DNA from: JAWVFM01 sp963771655
GTDB taxonomy: Bacteria; Actinomycetota; Thermoleophilia; Solirubrobacterales; 70-9
Length of the DNA: 64,000 nucleotides
NCBI GenBank assembly: GCA_963771655.1
Contig: CAVYUG010000003.1
Span: forward strand, 26,662-90,661
Direction: 5' to 3'
Below, in pieces: positions 39,381 through 47,074 of the stretch; within the stretch, counting starts at the first letter, position 1, and each line of letters opens with the position of its first letter. A program made the translations under genes and the position numbers. The notes beneath the pieces are model-generated. The model made no database searches. It worked only from the letters and a program-made list of their open reading frames with translations, and was not told the DNA's origin.

Positions 39381-40967
39381 CTAACCCGCGGCCTCCTCGG
39401 CGACATGGCGGCGGCGTGGCGAAAGGTGACCGCCGACGAAGAAGATCGTGACCAGGAGGCCGAGGATCGCGGCGATCGAGACGAAGCGGAACCCCGCCGT
39501 GATCCCGTGGACGAACGAGTCGCCGACGAAGTTCGTGACGGTGTGCCGTGCGCCGGGCGGCAGCTTCTCGAACGCGGCCTGGGCGGCATCGGTGCCGGCA
39601 AGCTTTCCGTGCATCACCGAGACCTGCTGGTCGCTCGCGCGGAGCCCGGCGGCGGCGATCTTGTCGCTCAACTGATTCTCGGACGTGAGCGTGAAGATCG
39701 TCGTCGTGATCCCCAGGCCGATCGCGCCGCCGGCGATCTGGAACATGTAGATGAGCCCACCCGCGAGACTCGAGCGCGCTGGGTCGAGCGCGGTCACGCC
39801 CGCGGTCGTCACCGACGCGTAGAAGAAGCCCGCCCCGATCCCCGTCGCGGTCAGCCCCGCGACGAGCGCGCCGTACCCGGAGCTCGGGTCGATCAGGGAA
39901 AGCAGGATGGGGCCGACGGTCAAGCCGAGCGCCCCGATGCCCACGGAGAGCTTCGGCCCGAGGCGGTTGTACGCCGGGCCGGCGATGAACGACACGAGCG
40001 CGAACGTGACGAGCATCGGCGCCATCCCGACGCCGGCCTTGAGCGCCGAGTAGCCCAGGATCGTCTCCATGAACTGGGGCGCGTAAAGGACCGTGGAGAA
40101 GAACACCGCCGACATCAGCAGCACGGCGAGGCAGGCGGATCTGAACTCCGTGTTCTTGAGGACGTCGAGCGGCACGAGCGCGTTCCTGCCCTTCCGCGGC
40201 TCGATGAAGCAGAAGGCGACCACGAGGACGACGGCGAGGACCAGCATCCCGATGACGCGCGGGTCGCCGAAGCCCCAGTCGGCGGCCTGATCGAAGGCGA
40301 GCAGGAAGAGGAGCAGCCCCGTGGCAAGGCTCGCGATCCCGGGATAGTCGATGCGCTCCCCCGTGTCCTCGGGGTCGGGCTGGTGGACCTTGCTCCATGT
40401 GACGAGCACCGCGAAGGCGGCGATCGGCACGTTGAGGAAGAAGATCCAGCGCCACGAGAGCTCGTCGGTGAGAAGGCCGCCGAGCAGCGGGCCGAGGGCG
40501 TTGCCGATGCCGGCGGCGCCGAGGATGAGCCCGCCTGCGAGACCCGCCTTCGACTCGGGAAGGGCGGCGTAGGTCATCCCCAGGATCGCCGGCCACATGA
40601 GCGCGCCCCCGATCCCCATCCCGACTCGCATCGCGATCAGGAAGAACGAGTCGGGCGCGATTCCGCCGAGAAGCGAGAACCCGGCGAAGAGGACCGCGCC
40701 GATGAAGAACACCTTCCGGCGCCCGAACATGTCGGCCAGGCGCCCCCCGGCGACGATCGCCATCCCGAAGGTCAGCGCGTAGGCGTTGATGACCCACTGG
40801 GCGGTCCCGACGTCGACGTCGAAGTCGTGCTCGATCGAGGGAAGGGCGACGTTGAGCGCCGTGAAGTCATTGGCGATGACGATGACGCCCAGGCCCATCG
40901 CGATCAGCGCCATGGCGGTCCCGGGGGCGAGGCGATCGGCGTCCGCCGTCGCGGCGTCCGTGCTCAC
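39381..40967 (-). CDS. DHA2-type (EmrB/QacA, 14-TM) MFS drug exporter
   Basis: A 528-residue protein with 14 hydrophobic segments. DHA2 motifs are IVIANDFTALNVALPSIEHD (motif D1-like), GGRLADMFGRRKVFF (motif A) and ALGPLLGGLLTDELSWRWIF (motif C). It would export drugs or other hydrophobic compounds with the proton gradient. The GTG at 40967 overlaps the native TGA of the winged-helix gene upstream (GTGA). Without correction of a one-base frameshift it appears as the C-terminal part of an 872-residue fusion; I judge it separate. Confidence 0.88.
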   Translation of the reverse strand: MSTDAATADADRLAPGTAMALIAMGLGVIVIANDFTALNVALPSIEHDFDVDVGTAQWVINAYALTFGMAIVAGGRLADMFGRRKVFFIGAVLFAGFSLLGGIAPDSFFLIAMRVGMGIGGALMWPAILGMTYAALPESKAGLAGGLILGAAGIGNALGPLLGGLLTDELSWRWIFFLNVPIAAFAVLVTWSKVHQPDPEDTGERIDYPGIASLATGLLLFLLAFDQAADWGFGDPRVIGMLVLAVVLVVAFCFIEPRKGRNALVPLDVLKNTEFRSACLAVLLMSAVFFSTVLYAPQFMETILGYSALKAGVGMAPMLVTFALVSFIAGPAYNRLGPKLSVGIGALGLTVGPILLSLIDPSSGYGALVAGLTATGIGAGFFYASVTTAGVTALDPARSSLAGGLIYMFQIAGGAIGLGITTTIFTLTSENQLSDKIAAAGLRASDQQVSVMHGKLAGTDAAQAAFEKLPPGARHTVTNFVGDSFVHGITAGFRFVSIAAILGLLVTIFFVGGHLSPRRRHVAEEAAG

Positions 40968-41999
40968 GGGCGGCAATCTACCCGCAGGGCTAGGAACCGG
41001 CCGATGTCGCGCGCCTCGGCCTCGATCGCCCCGCTTGGCGGCGGCACGGTCGAACCAGGCGATCTCGAGCCGCCGCTTCGTGCCGGCGCCGGCGAGCCGC
41101 CACGTGCCCGACACCTTCCCGCGGCTCACCACGGTCGGCTTCACGATTCCCGAGCCGGGGAGCAGGCGCTTCGCGTTCTCGCTCGCGAGCAGGAGGTCGC
41201 GGCTTCGCCAGCCCAGCATCAGCGTGTCGAAGGCGGCGAGGAGGCGGGGCGGCGGGGCCGGCCCGGGCTCTTGGTCGGCGGTGCCGGGGAGGGCGATGAG
41301 ATCTCCCACCTCCTCGAGGGGGCCCGCCGCTGCCAGGCCGCGGCGGGCGGCGCCGAGGGGGAGGCCCGACCAGTAGGCGAGGTCGTCGGCCGTCGCTGGG
41401 CCGTAGCCCGCCAGGTAGCGACGAGCCATCGTCGCGAGCGCCTCGTCCTCCCCCACGGCAGCGGGTGGCTCGGCCGCGGCGTAGCGCCCGTCGGCCAGTC
41501 CGACGACGAGGCCCTGCGAAGCGAGCCAGGGCATGAAGACGTTCGAGGCGTTGGGGCCGAGGTCGGCGTGCCCACGGGCGTAGAGCTCCTTCAGCAACGC
41601 CGAGCGGTCGCGCGGCTCCTCGGCGAGGATCTTCACTGCGTCCGAGCGCATCCCGCGAGCCGTCTCGAGGCCACCCCGCTTCTCGATCCACCCCTCGAAG
41701 CGCTTGCCGAACCGAGGCCCGCAGAGCGCGTGAAGCCAGTCGCGGTCGGCGGCGGGGATCAGGTGGACGGTGCCGCGGACCGTCCAGGTGCGGACGAGGT
41801 CGGCCTCTGCGATGGCGGAGCGCTCGAGCCCGGCGACGCGCGAGCGCAGGGCCAGGTGCGAGGCACGAACCTCCTGGGCCTGGATGCCGACGACGGCCGC
41901 CGCGGCCTCCTCGACCGTGGCCGCTGAAGTCTCGGGCGCCAAGCGCTGGGCGGCGATCCGATGTCGGCGAAGGAGGGCATCTGACGGCGGGGATCTCAT
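40964..41999 (-). pseudogene. Winged-helix DNA-binding (HTH_42/AlkZ-like) protein, interrupted by a 1-bp frameshift
   Basis: The product resembles the HTH_42/YcaQ-like DNA glycosylase-related family: VVGIQAQEVRASHLALRSRV, ADLVRTWTVRGTVHLIPAAD, WLHALCGPRFGKRF, LLKELYARGHADLGPN and VSRGKVSGTWR. The reading frame shifts at GGGG (41032-41029 on the minus strand). Deleting one G restores AIEAEARDIGRFLALRVDCR and a TGA at 40966-40964 that overlaps the GTG of the MFS gene, the normal coupling seen here. A real mutation and a sequencing error are both possible. Full length would be about 345 codons. Confidence 0.8.
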
Positions 42000-42085
42000 T
42001 TGCCTGCGTAGTTTTAGGTGCTATAGCCCCCAAGACCCAACAACGAACCTCGTCGGCTCCCCTCCTCGCGGTCGACACCCCCTCG

Positions 42086-42916
42086 ATGCTCTACCGGGCC
42101 TTCTACGCGCTGCCGGACTCGATCAAGGGCGCTGACGGCAAGCCCGTCAACGCGCTCCTTGGCGCCGCCAATCTGATCCTGCGCGAGGTCGAGAACCATT
42201 CGCCGCGGGCTGTGGCTCTCTGCTTCGGCCCCGACGCCGCCACCTACCGCGTCGAGCTCTTCGCCGGATATCACGCCGACCGCCCCGAGATGCCGGAGCC
42301 CCTCGTTCCGCAGTGGACCGCGGCGAAGCCGTTCTTCGAGGCCTTCGGCTGGACTGTCGCCGTTCACGACTCGCTCGAGGCCGACGACCTGCTCGGCACC
42401 TACGCGCGGCTCGAGGAGGAGGCGGGGGGCCGGGCGCTGATTCTCACGGGCGACCGCGACATGTTCCAGTGCGCGACCGGGGCCGTGAAGGTTCTCTACG
42501 TGCGCACCGGCGGCTCGCGCGCCGGCGCCGAGGAGGTGGGGCCCGCCGATGTGGAGAGGCGCTACGGCATCCCGCCCGAGCTCGTTCCCGACTTCATCGC
42601 GCTGCGCGGCGACCCATCGGACGGAATCCCGGGCGCGAAGGGAGTGGGCGACAAGACGGCGGCGGAGCTTCTGCGCGAGCACGGCTCGCTCGAGGCGCTG
42701 CTCGACGCTGCGATCCGCATCCCCAAGCCGAAGCTGCGGACGACGCTCGTCGAATCCGCCGGCGAGCTTCGCGCCTTCAAGGACATGGCGACGCTCCGAG
42801 ACGCGGGCGTCAAGCGCCCTCGCGACCGCCGGACCGACTGGAAGGGCGCGGCGAAGGCGGCCGAGGCCGCCGGAATGAACCGGCTCGCGAAGCGGCTCGT
42901 CGAGATGGGCGGATAG
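42086..42916 (+). CDS. 5'-3' exonuclease (T5/Taq type nuclease domain)
   Basis: A 276-residue frame of the DNA-polymerase-I-type 5' nuclease family: LYRAFYALPDSIKGADGKPV, FGPDAATYR, DSLEADDLLGTYAR (metal Asp cluster), ILTGDRDMFQC, ALRGDPSDGIPGAKGVGDKT (helix-hairpin-helix). It cleaves 5' flaps and RNA primers. The first ATG (42086) excludes the first catalytic Asp: the in-frame upstream codons read LLAVDTPS, where D matches the conserved Asp of LLAVDGxSLLYRAF. No in-frame ATG, GTG or TTG exists there (nearest odd codons ATA 42023, ATC 41993, CTG 41981), so the true start is unresolved. Confidence 0.82.
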   Translation: MLYRAFYALPDSIKGADGKPVNALLGAANLILREVENHSPRAVALCFGPDAATYRVELFAGYHADRPEMPEPLVPQWTAAKPFFEAFGWTVAVHDSLEADDLLGTYARLEEEAGGRALILTGDRDMFQCATGAVKVLYVRTGGSRAGAEEVGPADVERRYGIPPELVPDFIALRGDPSDGIPGAKGVGDKTAAELLREHGSLEALLDAAIRIPKPKLRTTLVESAGELRAFKDMATLRDAGVKRPRDRRTDWKGAAKAAEAAGMNRLAKRLVEMGG

Positions 42917-42926
42917 CTTCCCGGCC

Positions 42927-43739
42927 ATGAGCGGAGGCGCGGTTGTCACCGGGGCGGCGAAGGGCATGGGCCTCGAGATCGCGCGCCTGCTCACCGGCAA
43001 GGGGTACGCCGTCACCCTGGCCGACATCGATGCGGAGGAGGTCTCCCGGAGCGCGGAGGCGATCGGCCGCGGCGCGACGTCCAGCGTTCTCGACGTTCGC
43101 GACGAGGAAGCGTGCCGTCGCCTGGCGGACGAGGTCGCCGAGCGCGACGGCCTCGCCGTCTGGGTCAACAACGCCGGCATCCTGCGCACCGCGCCGTCGT
43201 GGACTCACCCGCCCTCCGAGCGCCGGGCGATGTTCGAGGTCAACACGTTCGGCCTGATCAACGGCACCCTCGCCGCCCTGGAGCACATGCGCGCCGGCCG
43301 CCGCGGCCACGTCATCAACATCATCTCGCTGGCGGGGCTCGCGGTGCCCCCGGGCGAGGTGGTCTACGCGGCGACCAAGCACGCCGCGCTCGCGTTCTCG
43401 ATCGGCACCCTCTACGACCTTCGCGAGGCGGGGCTCGACGACGTGAACATCAGCTGCGTGTGCCCGGACGGGGTCTGGACGCCGATGCTGTTCGACAAGG
43501 TCGAGGACCCGCACGCGGCGCCGTCGTGGTCGGGCGTGATGCTCCAGCCCGAGCACGTCGCGGAGGTCACGGTCGGGCTGCTCTCGAAGCCCCGGCCCGT
43601 GACCACGATCCCGCGCTGGCGCGGCGCCTTCGTCCGCGCGTTCGACGCCGTGCCGGGGATCGGCGTGCGGCTTGCGCCGCGACTCATGGAGCAAGCCCGC
43701 CGCAGGCAGGCCGCCTGGGCCCGCAAGCACCGGGCGTAG
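42927..43739 (+). CDS. SDR-family oxidoreductase
   Basis: A 270-residue classical SDR. The cofactor motif is TGAAKGMGLEIA near residue 9, LADIDAEEV follows (Asp at the end of strand 2, suggesting NAD preference), then WVNNAGILR, catalytic Ser in NIISLAG and YAATK. The substrate is unknown. It starts 10 bp after the exonuclease gene and may be co-transcribed. The C-terminal 40 residues are Arg/Ala-rich and helical. Confidence 0.9.
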   Translation: MSGGAVVTGAAKGMGLEIARLLTGKGYAVTLADIDAEEVSRSAEAIGRGATSSVLDVRDEEACRRLADEVAERDGLAVWVNNAGILRTAPSWTHPPSERRAMFEVNTFGLINGTLAALEHMRAGRRGHVINIISLAGLAVPPGEVVYAATKHAALAFSIGTLYDLREAGLDDVNISCVCPDGVWTPMLFDKVEDPHAAPSWSGVMLQPEHVAEVTVGLLSKPRPVTTIPRWRGAFVRAFDAVPGIGVRLAPRLMEQARRRQAAWARKHRA

Positions 43740-43748
43740 GTCGGGGCT

Positions 43749-44675
43749 CTAGGCGGCGCGCAGGTTCGCCCGGCGCGACTCGATCACGCTGCCCCAATCG
43801 CGCTCGTCGACGGGCGCGGGCTCCGTCTCCGCCAGGAACGTCCGGAGGACGGAGGCCAGGCCCTCGGGATCCTCGAGGTGGGGGAAGTGCGCGGCGCGCG
43901 GCAGGGTCTCGAAGCGCGAATGCCTGATCGCGCGATGGGCGTCGAGCCCGTGTTCGAGCGGGATCGTGTGGTCGCGCTCGCCCCAGACGATCAGCGTCGG
44001 CATGTCGCCGAGCAGGTAAAGGCGGTCGCGCGCGCTGACCCGCTGGCCCTGCACGTCGATCACGGAGCGAAGCGTCTCGATGAACGCACGGCGCGACCCC
44101 GGCTCCTGTAGCGGGCGAAGCGCCCTGGCGACGGCCTCGAAGTAGACGCCCTTCGAGCTCCCTCGGGCACGCAGGCGCTCGCCCGCAGCGGCGATCGCGT
44201 CGACCAGCTTCGGCTGCGCGGCGAGGCGCACCGCGGCGGTCGCGCCCGGCAGCGCGGCCGCGCGCAGGAGCGGGCTCACCTCCCGGCCGAGGCCACCGCT
44301 CGAGACCAGCGCGAGGCGCTCGGTGCGGTGAGGGAACTGGTAGAAGAACTGCATTGCGACGCCGCCGCCGAGCGAGTGGCCAACCACCGTCGCCCGGTCC
44401 ACCCCGATCGTCGCAAGCAGGTCGCGAATGCTCGCGGCGTGTGCGCCGAGCGAGTAGTCGCCGCGCGGGGTTGCCGAGTCACCATGTCCGATCAGATCCG
44501 GCGCGATGACGCGGTGGGAGTCGGCGAGGCCCAGCGCCACCTGCTCCCAGTGCCGCGAGGAGTTGACCATCCCGTGGATCAGCACCACCGCCGGCCCGCT
44601 GCCGGCGGTGCGGTAGATCACGCCGTGGCCGTGCAGGTCGACCTGATGCGCCTCGAAGCGCGTCTCCGCCGTCAC
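43749..44675 (-). CDS. Alpha/beta hydrolase
   Basis: A 308-residue protein. Motifs: VVLIHGMVNSSRHWEQVAL, APDLIGHGDSATPRGDYSLG, nucleophile elbow VVGHSLGGGVAMQF (Ser), VWGERDHTIPLEHG (acid) and RAAHFPHLEDPEG (His). This is the common lipase/esterase-like form with Ser nucleophile; no specific substrate can be given. GTG at 44675 is chosen because the coding signature begins there and TAGATT lies 7 nt before it, giving an apparently leaderless start. Confidence 0.87.
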   Translation of the reverse strand: MTAETRFEAHQVDLHGHGVIYRTAGSGPAVVLIHGMVNSSRHWEQVALGLADSHRVIAPDLIGHGDSATPRGDYSLGAHAASIRDLLATIGVDRATVVGHSLGGGVAMQFFYQFPHRTERLALVSSGGLGREVSPLLRAAALPGATAAVRLAAQPKLVDAIAAAGERLRARGSSKGVYFEAVARALRPLQEPGSRRAFIETLRSVIDVQGQRVSARDRLYLLGDMPTLIVWGERDHTIPLEHGLDAHRAIRHSRFETLPRAAHFPHLEDPEGLASVLRTFLAETEPAPVDERDWGSVIESRRANLRAA

Positions 44676-44703
44676 CCGCCGCAATCTAGCGATGCCGCCG
44701 CCG

Positions 44704-45501
44704 CTACCGGATGACGGCGAGCGAGCTCGCCGTCGTACCGGCCGGCCGCGGCGCACGGCCGCCGTCGCCCGCGGCGCGGACGAGCGCGCCGAAGAGCCGC
44801 AGCTGCGAGGGATCGTCGAGCATCGACTCGGCGTGCCACTGCACGCCGATCGCAAACCTCGCGGCCGGCACCTCGATCGCCTCGACCACGCCGTCGGGCG
44901 CCCATGCCACCGCCTCCACCGCGCGTCCAAGGCCGCTCGCGGATTGGTGGTGGTAGGAGCTGACCTCGAGCCGGCTCACCCCACCGAGGGCCGCGCACAG
45001 CTCGCTCGACTCCTCGACGCGCACCGGGTGGACCGCCTGCTTTCCGCCACCCGGCGGGAGGTGGTTCAGCGTGCGGCCGAACTGCTCGGGCAGGTGCTGG
45101 TAAAGCGTGCCGCCGCTGGCGATGTTGAGCGCCTGCGCGCCGCGGCTGATCCCGAGCAATGGGATCTGGAGAGCGACGGCGTCGCCGGCGATCGCGAGCT
45201 CGGCGATGTCGAGCTCGCGGTAGGTCGGCCCGAGCTCAGGGTGCGGATCCTCCCCGTAGGCCGCCGGGTGGATGTCCGGCCCGCCCGACAGGACGACCCC
45301 GTCGAGCTTTCCGAGCAATCCGGAGATCGCCTCCATCGGCACCGGTGGGATCACCACCGGGAGCCCGCCGGCCCGCTGCACGGCCCGCGCGTAGCTCAGC
45401 CCGAGAGTCATCTCGGGCATCGCCGGCTCGCCGTAGCGGATCAGCTCACCGTGGTTGGCGCCGTGGACCTCGGATGCGGTTATCCCGATGAGGGGCTGCA
45501 C
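44704..45501 (-). CDS. PuuD/peptidase C26-like protein with Ser replacing the catalytic Cys
   Basis: A 265-residue class I glutamine-amidotransferase fold similar to gamma-glutamyl-GABA hydrolase. PLIGITASEVHG, GVVLSGGPDIHPAAYGE and FAIGVQWHAE (His and Glu of the triad) are present. The nucleophile elbow reads LLGISRGAQALN; in active relatives it is LGICRGMQ, with Cys. The codon here is AGC, one base from TGC. The protein may be inactive, have changed chemistry, or the base may be wrong. GTG start, TAGGCT 7 nt upstream. Confidence 0.85.
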   Translation of the reverse strand: MQPLIGITASEVHGANHGELIRYGEPAMPEMTLGLSYARAVQRAGGLPVVIPPVPMEAISGLLGKLDGVVLSGGPDIHPAAYGEDPHPELGPTYRELDIAELAIAGDAVALQIPLLGISRGAQALNIASGGTLYQHLPEQFGRTLNHLPPGGGKQAVHPVRVEESSELCAALGGVSRLEVSSYHHQSASGLGRAVEAVAWAPDGVVEAIEVPAARFAIGVQWHAESMLDDPSQLRLFGALVRAAGDGGRAPRPAGTTASSLAVIR

Positions 45502-45511
45502 CCCTCGGAGC

Positions 45512-45994
45512 CTAGGCGCGCTCCTCCGCCGGATCCATGGACCGAGGTCGAATTCTCGCCCTCAGTGTTTGTACGCGCGGTCGGGCCCGCTTCGCGACGT
45601 CCGCGAGCTTCGCGATTCCGAGAATCGCGACCAGCAGCGCCATGGTCAGCGCGATCGGGGGGACCGGCAAGGGCGCGAGCGCGAGGCCTCCGGAGCCCGC
45701 GGACGCCGCGGCCGCGCCGCCTCCGTGAGCGACGGCATGGGCGCCGCCGGCAGCAGCGGTCGCTTGGGCGCCATGCGTCGCGCCCGCCCCCAGGGCGGTC
45801 ATGAGGATCAAGAGCGCGACCTCGACGGCGACGACCATGGCCAGCGCCAGCGCGAGATGGCTCGTAATCCGCATCCAGCGTGCGCGACTGCTCTGCCCGC
45901 GCACGGTGCGTGGGAGCTCGATGATCGGCGCGAGCAGCGCCGAGAGGATGAAGAACAGGCCGCCAAGCCCGAATCCCGGGAGTCCCGCGGTCAT
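45512..45994 (-). CDS. Three-TM membrane protein of unknown function
   Basis: A 160-residue protein with hydrophobic helices at about residues 8-25 (GLGGLFFILSALLAPIIELP), 43-65 and 115-138, separated by an Ala/Gly/His-rich loop of low complexity. I do not recognise a family. The ATG overlaps the stop of the glycosyltransferase gene by one base (TGATG), so a partner function in the same membrane complex is possible. Confidence 0.7.
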   Translation of the reverse strand: MTAGLPGFGLGGLFFILSALLAPIIELPRTVRGQSSRARWMRITSHLALALAMVVAVEVALLILMTALGAGATHGAQATAAAGGAHAVAHGGGAAAASAGSGGLALAPLPVPPIALTMALLVAILGIAKLADVAKRARPRVQTLRARIRPRSMDPAEERA

Positions 45995-47034
45995 CAGTGT
46001 CCCTTCTCGTAGACCAGCAATGGCTTCCGCACGACGAGCTCGCGCCACAGGGCGGCGAGCATGAAGGCGCCGTTCACCAGGCGCAGCACGAAGAAGCTCG
46101 GGAAGCTTGCCAGGGCCTTGCGTGCCTCGCCGCGGCGAATCGCGTAGGCCAGCACCGGGATGAGGATCACCGGTGCGTCAACGAGGTAGGCGAGCAGGAT
46201 CACGGGGCTGATCACGACCGCCAGGACCGGCAGGAGGACCAGGTAGGCGACCGAGGCGAGGATCGCGTCCCAGAACGCGACGGCGACCATCGAGCGCAGG
46301 TATCCGAGCCGCAGTAAGCCGCGCCAGTGGAGCCGGACGTTCTGGACGAACCCGTGCGACCAGCGCCGCAGCTGCTTCGACAGGAACGAGAAGTTGTGGG
46401 GCTCGATCGGATAGCAGACGGCCTGGTGCTCGAACCGGACCTTCCGCCCGGCCCGGTAGAGCGACCAGGTGAGGTCCATGTCCTCGGCCATCGTCCGCTC
46501 GGGCCACCCGCCGAGTGCGCGCAGCTCATCGGTCCGGTAGGCCGAGAAGCAGCCCGACGAGATCAGCGGCTTCGAGTAGTGGTCCTGGATCCGCTTGAAG
46601 AACCCGAACGCGAACAGGTACTCGACGTATCGTCCCCGCTCCCAGATCGTACGCACGCGTCGCGGCAGGACGGAGCCGCACGCGGCGGCGACGTCAGGGT
46701 CGCCGAGCGCGGGAAGAAGGCGCTCGATCGCGTCCGGGGCGAGCGTCGTGTCGGCGTCGATCGCCATCACGTACTCGGTGTGGACGCGGTCGAGGGCGAA
46801 GTTCTGCGCCCCCGCCTTGGTTCCGGTGTTCCTCGGCGGTCGCAGGACGGTCGCTCCCGCCGCCCGGGCAATCGCGGCCGTCTCGTCGGTGGAGCAATCG
46901 TCGACGACGAGGACCTCGGCCGGGGGCGTGGTCTGGGCCGCCAGCGACTGCACGGTCTCGGCGACGGTCTCGGCCTCGTTGTAGGCCGGGACAATCACCG
47001 TCAGGCGGTCGGCGCTTGGCTCTGCGTCTCGCAT
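45994..47034 (-). CDS. Membrane glycosyltransferase family 2 protein
   Basis: A 346-residue processive-type GT2. Catalytic features: VIVPAYNEAETVAETVQSL, VDDCSTDET (nucleotide binding), AIDADTTLAPDAIERL (D-x-D), MAEDMDLTW (E-D acid/base) and KQLRRWSHGF (the Q-x-x-R-W motif near residue 222). Three or four C-terminal helices (VAFWDAILASVAYLVLLPVL onward) anchor it. It resembles polysaccharide synthases of the poly-GlcNAc/hyaluronan/NodC type; the product is unknown. It is co-translated with the three-TM protein. Confidence 0.88.
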   Translation of the reverse strand: MRDAEPSADRLTVIVPAYNEAETVAETVQSLAAQTTPPAEVLVVDDCSTDETAAIARAAGATVLRPPRNTGTKAGAQNFALDRVHTEYVMAIDADTTLAPDAIERLLPALGDPDVAAACGSVLPRRVRTIWERGRYVEYLFAFGFFKRIQDHYSKPLISSGCFSAYRTDELRALGGWPERTMAEDMDLTWSLYRAGRKVRFEHQAVCYPIEPHNFSFLSKQLRRWSHGFVQNVRLHWRGLLRLGYLRSMVAVAFWDAILASVAYLVLLPVLAVVISPVILLAYLVDAPVILIPVLAYAIRRGEARKALASFPSFFVLRLVNGAFMLAALWRELVVRKPLLVYEKGH

Positions 47035-47074
47035 CTCAATGCGAGAAACGGGCCCGTGGTCGGGTTGTCAGGGC

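Noticed and set aside
38439..41927. A 1162-codon open frame on the plus strand opposite the hydrolase, MFS and winged-helix genes
   Set aside because: Composition is typical of antisense frames (Arg/Gly/Asp/His-rich), it has no recognisable domain, and three well-supported genes lie on the other strand.
39381..41999. A genuine fusion of a winged-helix protein with an MFS exporter
   Set aside because: The native C-terminus and a GTGA overlap reappear after removing one G from a GGGG run, which explains the fusion more simply.
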